DNA of 64,000 nucleotides from Ardenticatenaceae bacterium (GCA_020634565.1 JACKBN010000017.1:62001-126000), one strand, 5' to 3'. Shown: positions 17,236 through 26,498, counted from the first letter of the stretch. A program made the numbers and translations. Notes: generated by a model not told the origin, from the sequence alone.

Positions 17236-17296
17236 AGACCTTAAGGGTTTGAAAGCAGCTCACTTGATTAATTCGGGTGTAAAACCCTTAGGGTCT
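17236..17296. repeat. 15-bp inverted repeat between the PPC and ECF genes
   Basis: AGACCTTAAGGGTTT (17236-17250) faces AAACCCTTAGGGTCT (17282-17296) with one mismatch and a 31-base loop. It lies within the operon, so it may shape mRNA stability or be a small mobile repeat. Confidence 0.6.
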
Positions 17297-17329
17297 AGCC
17301 AACAAACTTTTCAAAAACTGGAGAAAAAG

Positions 17330-17929
17330 ATGAACATTAAAGACCGTTTACAACAAGATTTTTCCACGATGACGCTGGTGCTCATCCCCGTAGCGATTGT
17401 GCTCAACATCGTCGTCGGGCAAATTGCCAGCACGCTCAGCTTGCCCATTTTCCTCGATTCCATCGGCACGATGCTGATTGCCCTGCTGGCGGGGCCGTGG
17501 GTCGCGGCGCTCACTGGGCTGCTCACCAACCTGATCTGGGGACTGATTAGCGACCCGGTGGCGGCAGCGTTTGCCCCCGTGGCGATGGTGATTGGTCTGG
17601 TGGCCGGGCTGCTGGCCCGCGCCGGACTATTCCGCCAATGGTGGCAGGCACTCATCAGCGGCGCAATTATTGCCATTGCCCTGTCGTTTGTAGCCGTGCC
17701 GATTCGTGTGTACATGTTCGGCGGCGTCACCGGCAGCGGCGCCGACTTTGTCACCGCCTACCTGCTGGCCGTCGGGCGCGATCTGTTCAGCTCGGTGATT
17801 ATCACCGTCATCACCTCAAATCTGCTAGATAAGGTGGTAACGGCCGTTCTCGCCTGGGCCATCGTCAAAGCATTATCTAAACGGTTTGTGGCGCGGTTTC
17901 CTCGGGCAACGGCCGTTGTCGGCAATTAG
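17330..17929 (+). CDS. ECF transporter S component (substrate unknown)
   Basis: The start at ATG 17330 is preceded by GGAG about eight bases upstream; a longer frame lacks such a site. The 199-residue product has about six membrane segments, with LPIFLDSIGTMLIALLAGPW and GLLTNLIWGLISDP in the N-terminal half. This pattern is typical of ECF S components, which bind a vitamin or other micronutrient in the membrane. I cannot assign it to ThiT, BioY, RibU, CbiM or another known specificity. The dedicated T and A genes follow directly. Confidence 0.8.
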   Translation: MNIKDRLQQDFSTMTLVLIPVAIVLNIVVGQIASTLSLPIFLDSIGTMLIALLAGPWVAALTGLLTNLIWGLISDPVAAAFAPVAMVIGLVAGLLARAGLFRQWWQALISGAIIAIALSFVAVPIRVYMFGGVTGSGADFVTAYLLAVGRDLFSSVIITVITSNLLDKVVTAVLAWAIVKALSKRFVARFPRATAVVGN

Positions 17930-17941
17930 CACCCAGCAGCG

Positions 17942-18721
17942 ATGACCCTTTATCTATCGACCAACGGGCCGCTGCACCGGCTGCACCGGCTGCACCCGCT
18001 CACCAAGCTGACCTGGCTGCTGGCAGTGCTGGCGGCTTCTCTGCTGGGGCCGAGCGTCTGGCTGCCGCTGGGGCTGTTTTTGCTCACGCTGCTGCTGGCG
18101 ATGTGGGGTGGCGTGGGGCGCGTTTGGCTGAGGCGAAACGGCCGACTCCTGTTGCCCCTCATCGTCATGCTGTTTGTGATCCACGGCTTCTTCAACCCCA
18201 ACGGGCAAACACCGCTGCTCATCGTCTGGCGACTGACGCTGACACTGGAGGGTGTGGCCTACGCCTTTTTGCTCAGCAGCCGCCTGGCAGCGATCGTCGG
18301 GGCGGCGCTGCTGTTGCTGCTCACCACCCACCCCGGCGATCTGCTGACGGCGCTCACCCAGCGCGGCCTACCCCCGGCGCTGGCCTACATCATCAGCAGC
18401 ACGCTGTACATTTTGCCGCAGATGCAGAGTAAGGCGACGGCCATCATGCAGGCGCAGCAAGCACGCGGGCTGGAGACGGAAGGATCGCTGTGGCGGCGGG
18501 CGCGGGCGCTGCTGCCGCTGCTGGCTCCGCTGGTGCTCGGCGCGTTGGTCGATAGTGAAGAGCGGGCGATTGCCCTGGAGTCACGCGGTTTTCGCGTGCG
18601 CGGCCCCAAAAGCTCTCTAGTGGAACTGCCCGATTCCCCCAGCCAGCGCTGGCTGCGCACGGGGCTGCTCTTGGGCATCTTGTTGCTCATAGGATGGCGA
18701 TTATGGCGCTTGTTCGCGTAA
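17942..18721 (+). CDS. ecfT: ECF transporter T component (EcfT/CbiQ family)
   Basis: The 259-residue membrane protein begins LHRLHPLTKLTWLL, the usual EcfT start, and has four to five membrane helices. The two Arg-containing coupling motifs that dock onto the ATPases are visible as QARGLE and ESRGFR. It lies 12 bases after the S gene and overlaps the next ATPase gene by 28 bases, so translation is probably coupled. Confidence 0.88.
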   Translation: MTLYLSTNGPLHRLHRLHPLTKLTWLLAVLAASLLGPSVWLPLGLFLLTLLLAMWGGVGRVWLRRNGRLLLPLIVMLFVIHGFFNPNGQTPLLIVWRLTLTLEGVAYAFLLSSRLAAIVGAALLLLLTTHPGDLLTALTQRGLPPALAYIISSTLYILPQMQSKATAIMQAQQARGLETEGSLWRRARALLPLLAPLVLGALVDSEERAIALESRGFRVRGPKSSLVELPDSPSQRWLRTGLLLGILLLIGWRLWRLFA

Positions 18722-19548
18722 CCGATCTCACTTACCGGTATCCGCAAACGGCCGTTCCTGCCCTGCAAAACATCAGCTTCAGCGTGGAGCCAGGGGAGTT
18801 TGTGGCCGTCATCGGGGCCAACGACGCGGGCAAATCGACCCTTTGCTACACGCTAACTGGCTACGTGCCCCACTTTTTTCACGGGCAGATGGACGGCAGC
18901 GTGCAGTTGGCGGGATTGGAAACAAGGGAACGGCCGTTAGCCGAACTGGTCACACAAGCTGGACTCGTCTTCCAAAACCCGGCCACGCAAATGTCCGGCG
19001 TACGCGACACGGTGCGCGGCGAAGTGGGCTTTGGCCTGGAAAATCTGGGCGTGTCCCGCGCCGAAATGCACGTGCGCATCGCCGAGGCGCTGGAAATTAC
19101 CGGCACCACCGCGCTGGCGGAGCGTCATCCGCGCGAGCTTTCTGGTGGGCAGCAGCAGCGCGTCGCCCTGGCGGCAATGCTGGCGATGCGCCCGCAGCTG
19201 CTGGTGCTGGACGAGCCCACGGCGCAGTTGGACCCGGTGGGCAGTCGGGAGCTGTTCGCCGCGCTGCAACGGCTCAGCCGCACCGGGCTGACGCTGGTGC
19301 TGGTCACGCACAAGCTGGAATGGGCCGCCGCCTACGCCGACCGGCTGCTGCTGCTGCGTGAAGGCCGCCTGGTGCAGCAAGGCACGCCACAGGAACTGCT
19401 CACTCAGCCGCAGCTGGCCGAATGGGGCATCGCGCCGCTGCCGTTTACGGAAGCCGCCCGGCAGGCGCGAGATGAGGGGTTGTGGGATGGGGAACGGCCG
19501 TTGCCCGTCACCCTGGCTGACGCCATTGCCGGTTTTTTAGAAATGTGA
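18694..19548 (+). CDS. ecfA1: ECF transporter ATPase A1 (CbiO family)
   Basis: The 284-residue ABC ATPase has Walker A as GANDAGKST, Q-loop region GLVFQNPATQMSG, a canonical signature LSGGQQQR and Walker B LLVLDEPTAQLDP, with a switch His in LVTHK. The Walker A has D where most have G. It overlaps ecfT at its start; ATG 18703 is an alternative. It would form a heterodimer with the next ATPase. Confidence 0.9.
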   Translation: MAIMALVRVTDLTYRYPQTAVPALQNISFSVEPGEFVAVIGANDAGKSTLCYTLTGYVPHFFHGQMDGSVQLAGLETRERPLAELVTQAGLVFQNPATQMSGVRDTVRGEVGFGLENLGVSRAEMHVRIAEALEITGTTALAERHPRELSGGQQQRVALAAMLAMRPQLLVLDEPTAQLDPVGSRELFAALQRLSRTGLTLVLVTHKLEWAAAYADRLLLLREGRLVQQGTPQELLTQPQLAEWGIAPLPFTEAARQARDEGLWDGERPLPVTLADAIAGFLEM

Positions 19549-19617
19549 GGAGATTGGAGACTGGAGATTAGAGATTTGGGAGCGGCCCAATCTCCAATCT
19601 CTAATCTCCAATCTCCT
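19549..19617. repeat. word-like inverted repeat GGAGATT/AATCTCC between the two ATPase genes
   Basis: Units GGAGATTGGAGA on the left are mirrored by AATCTCCAATCTC on the right, around GGAGCGGCCC. It lies between ecfA1 and ecfA2 and would form a long imperfect hairpin in the mRNA. Confidence 0.65.
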
Positions 19618-19632
19618 GTAAGAACACACACT

Positions 19633-20469
19633 ATGAAAATTGTGATTGACCAAATCCAGTACCGCTACCCCAACGGCGTCACCGCGCTGGCGGATGTGTC
19701 ACTGCGGGTGGCGGCGGGGGAGCAGGTGGCCATCGTCGGGCAGAACGGGTCGGGCAAGACGACGCTAGCAAAGCATTTGAATGGGTTGTTACGGCCGTCT
19801 GCCGGGCAGGTGTACATTGGCGATTGGCGCACGGACGAGCACAGCGTGGCCCAACTGGCGCGGCGGGTCGGCTACCTGTTCCAGCACCCGGACGAACAGC
19901 TTTTCCAGCGCACCGTGGCCGCCGAGTTGGCGTTCGGTCCGCGCAACCTGGGCTTCGACGTGACACGCACCACCACGTTGGTGACGGAAGCACTGCACAG
20001 TTTGGAATTAACGGCCGTTGCCCAAGAAAATCCGTACGATCTCAGCCTGGCGTGGCGCAAGCGGGTGGCCCTGGCCGCCGTGCTGGCAATGGACACCCCC
20101 ATCCTCGTTCTAGACGAACCGACGACGGGGCAAGATGCCCGCTTTCAGGCGCTGCTGGGGCGCTTGCTGGTCCAATGGCGGCAGGCGGGCAAAACGGTCA
20201 TCGCCATCAGCCACGATATGGAGTTTGTGGCGGCGAACTTTACTCGGCTAGTCGTGATGCACGCGGGTCGGGTGCTGCGCACTGGATTAACGGCTGAAGT
20301 GGTGGGGGAAACGGCCGTTCTGCAACAAACTCAAGTTGAACCCCCAGCCATTACCCGGCTGGCCCAGGGACTCAATCTGCCAAACACTGTCTGGACCGTT
20401 CCTGATTTTTTGGCGGCGTGGCGGGGAAACGGCCGTGAACCAAAATTTGATGAACAGCATGACAAATAA
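19633..20469 (+). CDS. ecfA2: ECF transporter ATPase A2 (CbiO family) with degenerate signature
   Basis: The 278-residue ABC ATPase starts at ATG 19633 (MKIVIDQIQYRYP). Walker A is GQNGSGKTT, the Q-loop region is GYLFQHPDEQLFQ, Walker B is ILVLDEPTTGQD and the switch His is in AISHD. The signature reads LSLAWRKR instead of LSGGQ-type, so one of the two composite ATP sites of the A1/A2 heterodimer is probably weak or inactive. The gene follows the repeat at 19549-19617. Confidence 0.88.
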   Translation: MKIVIDQIQYRYPNGVTALADVSLRVAAGEQVAIVGQNGSGKTTLAKHLNGLLRPSAGQVYIGDWRTDEHSVAQLARRVGYLFQHPDEQLFQRTVAAELAFGPRNLGFDVTRTTTLVTEALHSLELTAVAQENPYDLSLAWRKRVALAAVLAMDTPILVLDEPTTGQDARFQALLGRLLVQWRQAGKTVIAISHDMEFVAANFTRLVVMHAGRVLRTGLTAEVVGETAVLQQTQVEPPAITRLAQGLNLPNTVWTVPDFLAAWRGNGREPKFDEQHDK

Positions 20470-20521
20470 AAATCGTAGGTCGGATTGGCAATCCGACCAA
20501 CATTACGAAGGAGACTAAAAC

Positions 20522-20857
20522 ATGAATTTTCTATATTTGAATTCCGACAAGATGGGCGAAGGTGATCCTGAATTGGGACGCAAGCTGCTGCTGGTCTTTT
20601 TGGAAAAGCTGGCCGCTTCAGACGTGACGATTGACGTGGTGGGCTGCGTCAACAACGGCATCTTCCTCACCACCACGCCTGATAGCCCGGCGCTGGCCAG
20701 CCTGCGCCAGCTAGAAGCGAAAGGGGCGCGGATTGCCTCCTGCGGCACCTGCCTGGACCATCATAACCGACGCGAGCTACTGCAAATTGGCGAAGTGGGC
20801 GGCATGGATGGCACGGTGCAGCTCATGGCCACGGCGGATCGGGTGATACGGCCGTAA
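20522..20857 (+). CDS. DsrE-family protein resembling the C-terminal half of YedF
   Basis: The 111-residue protein begins after AAGGAG (eight-base spacing). It has NSDKMGEGDPELGRKLL, CVNNGIFLTT and ASCGTCLDHH, and ends around NM-like VGGMDGTVQLM. These match the DsrE domain of YedF, a protein family often encoded with selenium-use genes. YedF also has an N-terminal TusA domain, which is missing here. It closes the PPC/ECF operon. A role in sulfur or selenium handling is inference. Confidence 0.75.
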   Translation: MNFLYLNSDKMGEGDPELGRKLLLVFLEKLAASDVTIDVVGCVNNGIFLTTTPDSPALASLRQLEAKGARIASCGTCLDHHNRRELLQIGEVGGMDGTVQLMATADRVIRP

Positions 20858-20883
20858 CTCAAACGCAATCAGCAGCTTTTTGA

Positions 20884-22896
20884 TCACTCGGAGACAGTGA
20901 CGGTCGCGAGTAAATAAGTATCTGTTATGCCGTCTGACGTGGTGATGGGCAGGCGATCGGCGGGGTTGGCCAGATCGTAGAGGCCAAGCAAGAGGCGGTA
21001 GCTGCCGGGCGGCAGCTCGCTGGGGAGAAGCAGGCCATGATTATCCAAAACAACTTCGCCGGGCTGCCAGGTGGTTGTGAGTGCAAGACCGCCGCCGGGT
21101 TCGCTATCTCGCTGGCTCACCAGATTACCGTTCTCATCCAGTAGATGCAGAAAAACTTTGTATCGATTTTGCAGGGGAACGGCCGTTTCCCAAAACAGCG
21201 TCACCTCCACAATATCCCCCGGACGAAGCGTTGTCTCGCCCAAGGTATAGCCATCCAGCATGATATTTTCGCCAAAGGGGAGAGATACGGCCGTTTCCAT
21301 CTCGGTCGCAGGTGCCGAAGGAATGGCGTAAGTCACAAAACGCACGTCACCGACCCATTCGTCGGTTGCCTTGAAGGCGTGGGCGTCCAGCCAGCGCTCG
21401 ATCAGCCGCTCCGGGTCACGCTGCGCTTCCCCCCAAAAAATCGCATAAATTCGGTCGTGCTGGGCCGCAATCTGGCTCAAAGTCGCATCAATCGCCTCAG
21501 GTGTCGGGCGGCTGCGCCCTTCGGGCAGCGGGTAAACATCGCCCTCGTCGGGGAAGTAGTAGGTGAATGCTTCCCATTGGTTGGCCGCATCCAAAATCAC
21601 GCCCGCGTTGGGATGATCCTCCGCCAGAATGCGCTGGGCCATGGCGCGGTAATCGGCCCGTGCGTAGACAGGATCGCCATACATGTTTTGCAGCGATTGC
21701 CACATCCCCCAGGGCAGCACCAGCAGCAGCACACCCGCCAACAAGCGCACGCCGCGCTGGTTGGTTTCGGTGAAAGCCGCCGCCAACCAAATCGCCCAAA
21801 AAGGCACGGCAACCATCAAAAATTTGTGATATTCGCTGCCCGTCGTGCCGGTAGCATACATCATGCCCAGCGGGACGAGCACCCCAAAAATTGGCAGAAT
21901 GAGTTTGGAACGGCCGTACACCACCCCAATTACCAACAACCCAGCCACTAACCACAATAAACTAGCCTCTAATTCCATTGTTTGGCCAAAGGTGAGGAAG
22001 TGGAAAACGGCCGTTGCAAATTCCCCAATCCCTGGCCTACTAATCGGATCGCTGCCGAATTGGTCCAGAAAAACGGGCATCCATGGCGCGTAAAGCAAAA
22101 GCGTGGCCAGCATGAGCAGCGGCCAATATTTAATTGTGAATAATGAATTGTGAATTGTGAAGTTGGTGCGGTAATCCTGGATGATTTTGAGAAGGATGAA
22201 GAAATTATGCACAAGAAGAATCGCAGGGAAAAAGTAATGCGTGTACAAACCCGCCACTGCACTCAGCACATACGCCCCTCCCCAAACCAAACTGCTTTTA
22301 CTGTTTACTGAATACTGATCACTGCTTACTGATAACCAGCGCAGCAGCAAAACAGTCGAGAGCACCGCCCAAAAACCAAGCAAAGCATACATCCGCGCTT
22401 CCTGGCTGTAATAGACCATCCCCGGATTAATGGCCACCAACGCCGCCGCCATCAACCCCAACAACCAGTCTTTGCTTTTACCTCTGCGCCTTCGCGCCTT
22501 TGCGTTAAGATTTTTCGCCAGCACAAACGTCAACGGCACTACCAGCAACCCAGCAAACAAAGACAACGAGCGCAGGCCAAATTCACTGTCGCCCACCAGC
22601 TTACGCCACTGGTTTAGCAGCAAATAGTACAGCGGCGGATGAATGTCGCTGGCCGTCCCTTCAATAATAAGCGAGATAGAGCGCTCGCTAAGGCGGGCAC
22701 TATTCCCCTCATCGTTCCAAAATGATTGCACTTCCAGATTGTGTATCCGTAAGCCAAACGCCAGCAGCAAAATCACAACCAGCAGCCAGCGATGATATTT
22801 TTTTACCGCGGAGAGCGCGGAGAACACAGAGTTTTCTCTTTTTTTCTCTGCGCTCTCCGCGTTCTCTGCGGTTAAATCTTTAGGATTCGGATTCAT
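20884..22896 (-). CDS. GT39/ArnT-like membrane glycosyltransferase with repeat-derived insertions
   Basis: The 670-residue integral membrane protein has a basic N-terminus, about eleven hydrophobic segments and the acidic motif FWNDEGNSA (59-67) in the first outer loop, where GT39/GT83 enzymes have their catalytic acids. IHPPLYYLLL follows, as in the family. The last 150 residues form a soluble beta-rich domain. It would move a sugar from a lipid carrier outside the membrane. Residues 8-32, 128-142, 184-198 and 244-256 are encoded by word-like intergenic-type repeats that remain in frame. Its start overlaps the upstream glycosidase end by 17 bases. Confidence 0.82.
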   Translation of the reverse strand: MNPNPKDLTAENAESAEKKRENSVFSALSAVKKYHRWLLVVILLLAFGLRIHNLEVQSFWNDEGNSARLSERSISLIIEGTASDIHPPLYYLLLNQWRKLVGDSEFGLRSLSLFAGLLVVPLTFVLAKNLNAKARRRRGKSKDWLLGLMAAALVAINPGMVYYSQEARMYALLGFWAVLSTVLLLRWLSVSSDQYSVNSKSSLVWGGAYVLSAVAGLYTHYFFPAILLVHNFFILLKIIQDYRTNFTIHNSLFTIKYWPLLMLATLLLYAPWMPVFLDQFGSDPISRPGIGEFATAVFHFLTFGQTMELEASLLWLVAGLLVIGVVYGRSKLILPIFGVLVPLGMMYATGTTGSEYHKFLMVAVPFWAIWLAAAFTETNQRGVRLLAGVLLLVLPWGMWQSLQNMYGDPVYARADYRAMAQRILAEDHPNAGVILDAANQWEAFTYYFPDEGDVYPLPEGRSRPTPEAIDATLSQIAAQHDRIYAIFWGEAQRDPERLIERWLDAHAFKATDEWVGDVRFVTYAIPSAPATEMETAVSLPFGENIMLDGYTLGETTLRPGDIVEVTLFWETAVPLQNRYKVFLHLLDENGNLVSQRDSEPGGGLALTTTWQPGEVVLDNHGLLLPSELPPGSYRLLLGLYDLANPADRLPITTSDGITDTYLLATVTVSE
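22805..22873. repeat. CGCGGAGA/TCTCCGCG inverted repeat inside the GT39 coding start
   Basis: ACCGCGGAGAGCGCGGAGAA is mirrored by TTCTCTGCGCTCTCCGCG and GTTCTCTGCGGT. The copy encodes residues 8-32 of the transferase. Relatives lie at 39889-39955, 45690-45760 and 59702-59776. Confidence 0.7.
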
Positions 22897-24235
22897 CAGG
22901 GGTTAACCAGCGGAGGAGGGCAAAAAAGAGGATGGAGAAGGAGGGGATGAAGAGATACGGCCGTATCGCCATCCAATCATAAACCCCACCAGCCTGCGGC
23001 ACAGGCTCTGCCATTTGCGGCAAACTCTCGGACAAAGCCTCATACACCGGCTGGGGCGTAAAATCGGCATCTAGCAGGCGGAAGTAGTAAAACGATTGGT
23101 CCAGCTCCGAATCGTCCTTGCGCTTGAGGAACCAATAGTTAATCACGCCCACCCAAGGCCACTCTTCCTGCGCCCGTTCGTATGCCTCCACAGCAAAGCG
23201 GGCCTGCTGCTCTGGCGTGACCTGGCCAAAGCGTGTGTCCAGGCCATCTGGCACCACGTTCCAGCCCAACTCCGAAATCCAGATTGGTTTGTTGGCGTAG
23301 CCGTGGCGCACCATCACATCGCGCAAATACAAATTGTGCGGATAGTTGATCACGTTTGGCTTTAGCCGCTGGTCAAGCGCGCCGGACCACAAGCCGTACC
23401 CCTGCGCCGACATCACGTCGAAGCAGTCGCCAGCCCCCGCCGCGTACATCCGCTCCAAAAAGATGAGATCGTTCAGATTGCCGTCGTTGATGGCCACGGT
23501 GGGGGTGAGCGCCCCGGCTAGCACGACCGCGTTGGGATTCACAGCCTTGATGCGATTGTAAGCTGTGCAAAGCAGCTCGGTGTACTGCTCAGGGTTGACG
23601 GGCTGATGGTTTCCCCACTCGCCGTTGCCGTTGGGTTCATTCCACAGTTGAAAGTAGCGAATACGGCCGTTATACCGCTCCGCCACTGCCGCTGCAAAAT
23701 CACCAAAATCATCGTAATTGTCCGGTGGAGCTAGCGTCCCCGTGGTTTCTACCGGCAGCTCACGGCTCCAGGCCGGTGGATTGCTCAGCCGAGCAATAAT
23801 TTCGATGTCGTACGATTCAGCCAAATCAACAATATTGTCATACTTTTCCCAGGCTGAGCGGAACGGCTCGTGCCGCCGGTCCTCAAAATCCCCCTTGCCG
23901 TGAATCTCAATATCTTCCCAAACAAACTCCTGACGGATGAACTGGAAGCCTGCCTGGGCGGCCATTTGCAGGCTCTGCTCGCGCTTAGCGACTTCGGCTT
24001 CCTGCTCCAGAAAGGTATTCACGCCAAACGGAGACACAGGCACAATAGTCCGTTGAGCAGAGTTTAGAGCAAGTTGAGGTTGGGGGCGTACGGCCGTATT
24101 CAACCAATGCACCACCCCGCGTAGCTGGGCTAACAGGGCATCCTCACCCGTCAGCTCATACAATGAACCAACCGGCGGCCACAATGCCACCACCAGCAAC
24201 AAGCCACTCACCACAACCAACAACTTCTTCCACAT
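22880..24235 (-). CDS. clan GH-A glycoside hydrolase, membrane-anchored (GH39/GH5-like)
   Basis: The 451-residue protein has an N-terminal hydrophobic anchor (about 4-22) and a second hydrophobic helix near the C-terminus (about 425-442). The TIM-barrel acid/base glutamate is in QLWNEPNGNG and the nucleophile glutamate in WISELGWN, the usual clan GH-A pair. The catalytic domain probably lies outside the cytoplasm. It overlaps the downstream GT39 gene, so the pair may build and trim an extracellular glycan. The exact family is uncertain. Confidence 0.8.
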   Translation of the reverse strand: MWKKLLVVVSGLLLVVALWPPVGSLYELTGEDALLAQLRGVVHWLNTAVRPQPQLALNSAQRTIVPVSPFGVNTFLEQEAEVAKREQSLQMAAQAGFQFIRQEFVWEDIEIHGKGDFEDRRHEPFRSAWEKYDNIVDLAESYDIEIIARLSNPPAWSRELPVETTGTLAPPDNYDDFGDFAAAVAERYNGRIRYFQLWNEPNGNGEWGNHQPVNPEQYTELLCTAYNRIKAVNPNAVVLAGALTPTVAINDGNLNDLIFLERMYAAGAGDCFDVMSAQGYGLWSGALDQRLKPNVINYPHNLYLRDVMVRHGYANKPIWISELGWNVVPDGLDTRFGQVTPEQQARFAVEAYERAQEEWPWVGVINYWFLKRKDDSELDQSFYYFRLLDADFTPQPVYEALSESLPQMAEPVPQAGGVYDWMAIRPYLFIPSFSILFFALLRWLTPDESES

Positions 24236-24330
24236 AGCGCTGGATTATAATCTAGCCTCAAGTGACAGTCACCTGGAAATCCCTTTCTACTGAAAAACGT
24301 TCAAAGGGTGCCTGTCACATTTCCATGATG
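24236..24330. repeat. GTGACAGTCACC inverted repeat
   Basis: GTGACAGTCACCT near 24259 faces AGGGTGCCTGTCAC near 24305. It lies between divergent genes and may also hold promoter parts, which I could not assign with confidence. Confidence 0.45.
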
Positions 24331-24458
24331 CACTGCGTCAGGGAATCGTGTAGAATATGGGCATATTGCGGTCGATACGGCCGTATGATAGACTTTTGCC
24401 CCACCTGAACTTGCATCAACTTGGGGACTTTCCAAATTTATAGACAAGAGGGACACGC

Positions 24459-26477
24459 ATGTTATCACCAATCGAAAAGATCTTGTTTGCCTTTCTAGCA
24501 CTCGTCTGCATTGTGGCCACCATCAACACCTTCGGCCAAATGTATAAAATCATCATGCGCGGTGAGGGTAAGCTCAAGTGGGATGAGCTACCGCGCCGTA
24601 TGATCACCGGGCTGGTTGCCCTCTTTTCGCAAGGTCGCATCATCCGCCACCGCAAAATTTCCTCGCTATTTCATTACGGCGTGGCCTGGGGCTTCATCTT
24701 CTACTTCCTCGTCAACGCCATCGACGTAGCCGAAGGGCTCATCGCTGGCTTTGAATTTTTACCCAACAACATCATTGGCGATATTTACCGCCTGGCCGCC
24801 GATATTTTTGGCACGCTTGTCCTCGTTGGCGTCCTTTACTTCATTTTGCGCCGCTTTGCCTGGGGCGATCAGGTACTCAAAATTCGGGACAACGTCAAAG
24901 TATTGCCCAAAGTTCGCGAAGGGGGCGTTAACCGAGATTCGTTTGCCGTCGCCCTGTTCATCTTGTTCCACGTCGGCTTTCGCATGATGGGTGCCGCTTT
25001 TAACATCGCCCAACACGGAGCCGATCCTTTTCAGCCAGTCGCCAATTTGATTGCCCAAACTTTCCTGGTAGGCGGCAATCCAACTGCCCTCAATTTTGGC
25101 TGGCATTTCAGCTGGTGGGTCGCTGTGGGTCTGGTACTCATGTTCCTGCCCTACTTCCCCTACACCAAACACGCCCACCTTTTCATGGGTCCATTCAACT
25201 TCATGACCCGCCCCGACCGCACCTATTTGGGCCAGATGTTCACCCTGGACTTTGAAGACGAATCCATCGAGCAATTTGGCGCTTCGACCCTGTTCCAATT
25301 GGAACAAACCCAGGTGGTGGATGCCTTTGCCTGCATCATGTGCAACCGCTGTCAGGAAGTGTGCCCGGCTTACAACACCGGCAAGGAGCTCTCGCCAGCC
25401 GCCATCGAGGTCAACAAACGGTATCGCATCCGCGAAAACATGTTTGAATTTGCCAACGGTGCTGAAGAAACGCTGCCGTTGCTTGACTACGCCATCAGCG
25501 AAAGTGCCCTGTGGGCCTGCACCGCCTGCGGCCACTGCATCGAGGTTTGCCCGGTAGGCAACGCCCCCATGCTAGACATCATGGACATGCGGCGGGATCA
25601 GGTGCTCATGGCTTCCGCCTTCCCCAACGAGCTGAAAGGCGCGTTTGTAGGCATGGAGCGCATGGGCAACCCGTGGCAATCCACTGACGATCGCATGGCC
25701 TGGGCCGAACCACTCGATTTTGACGTGCCCACCGTGGAAGAAAATCCCGACTTTGAATACTTGCTGTGGGTCGGCTGTGCCGGCGCATTTAACCCGGACG
25801 CGCAGGAAGTGGTGCGCGCTGTGTCCACAATTATGCACCATGCGGGCATCAGCTTTGCCGTTCTGGGCGACGCCGAGACCTGCACCGGCGACTCAGCTCG
25901 TCGCGCGGGCAACGAATACCTCTACTACGAAATGGCGCTGGGCAATATCGAAACGCTCAACGCCGCCGGGGCCGACAAAAAACGCATTGTCACCAGCTGC
26001 CCACACTGCTTCACTACCATCGGTAAGGAGTATGGCGAATTGGGCGGGCATTACACGGTGTTCCACCACACCCAGCTCATTTCTGACCTGGTTGGCCGGG
26101 GCAAGCTACGCTTGAACGGCAGTAAACTGGAAAGCGTAACCTTTCACGATCCGTGCTACTTGGGCCGCCACAACGGCGTCATCGCCGAGCCGCGGGATGC
26201 GTTGGCCAAAGCCGGAGCCACGCTGCTAGAAATGGAGCGCAGCGGCAAGGATTCGTTCTGCTGCGGGGCCGGTGGGGGGCAATATTGGAAGGAAGAAGAG
26301 CACGGTACTGAGGCGGTCAATGCGCATCGCTTTGCCCAAGCCCAAAGCACCGGAGCCACCACGCTGGCCGTTGGCTGTCCCTTCTGCGCCACCATGATGA
26401 GCGATGCCAACCGCGAAAAGGGTGAGCCAATGCAGGTGAAAGACGTGGCCCAGATTGTTTTGGAAGCAATGCAGTAA
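24459..26477 (+). CDS. membrane-bound Fe-S oxidoreductase with HdrD-like CCG domains (ETF:quinone oxidoreductase type)
   Basis: The 672-residue protein has a NarI-like N-terminal membrane part with about five helices (to residue 240). Two [4Fe-4S] motifs follow, CIMCNRCQEVCP and CTACGHCIEVCP (about 292-365). Two cysteine-rich CCG domains then contain CPHCFTTIG, DPCYLGRHNG and CCGAGGG. This layout matches the YwjF-like membrane proteins proposed to pass electrons from electron-transferring flavoprotein to menaquinone. It fits with the acyl-CoA genes elsewhere in the window. No etfAB lies next to it. Confidence 0.85.
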   Translation: MLSPIEKILFAFLALVCIVATINTFGQMYKIIMRGEGKLKWDELPRRMITGLVALFSQGRIIRHRKISSLFHYGVAWGFIFYFLVNAIDVAEGLIAGFEFLPNNIIGDIYRLAADIFGTLVLVGVLYFILRRFAWGDQVLKIRDNVKVLPKVREGGVNRDSFAVALFILFHVGFRMMGAAFNIAQHGADPFQPVANLIAQTFLVGGNPTALNFGWHFSWWVAVGLVLMFLPYFPYTKHAHLFMGPFNFMTRPDRTYLGQMFTLDFEDESIEQFGASTLFQLEQTQVVDAFACIMCNRCQEVCPAYNTGKELSPAAIEVNKRYRIRENMFEFANGAEETLPLLDYAISESALWACTACGHCIEVCPVGNAPMLDIMDMRRDQVLMASAFPNELKGAFVGMERMGNPWQSTDDRMAWAEPLDFDVPTVEENPDFEYLLWVGCAGAFNPDAQEVVRAVSTIMHHAGISFAVLGDAETCTGDSARRAGNEYLYYEMALGNIETLNAAGADKKRIVTSCPHCFTTIGKEYGELGGHYTVFHHTQLISDLVGRGKLRLNGSKLESVTFHDPCYLGRHNGVIAEPRDALAKAGATLLEMERSGKDSFCCGAGGGQYWKEEEHGTEAVNAHRFAQAQSTGATTLAVGCPFCATMMSDANREKGEPMQVKDVAQIVLEAMQ

Positions 26478-26498
26478 ATTCTGTTAATTTAAACTTGC

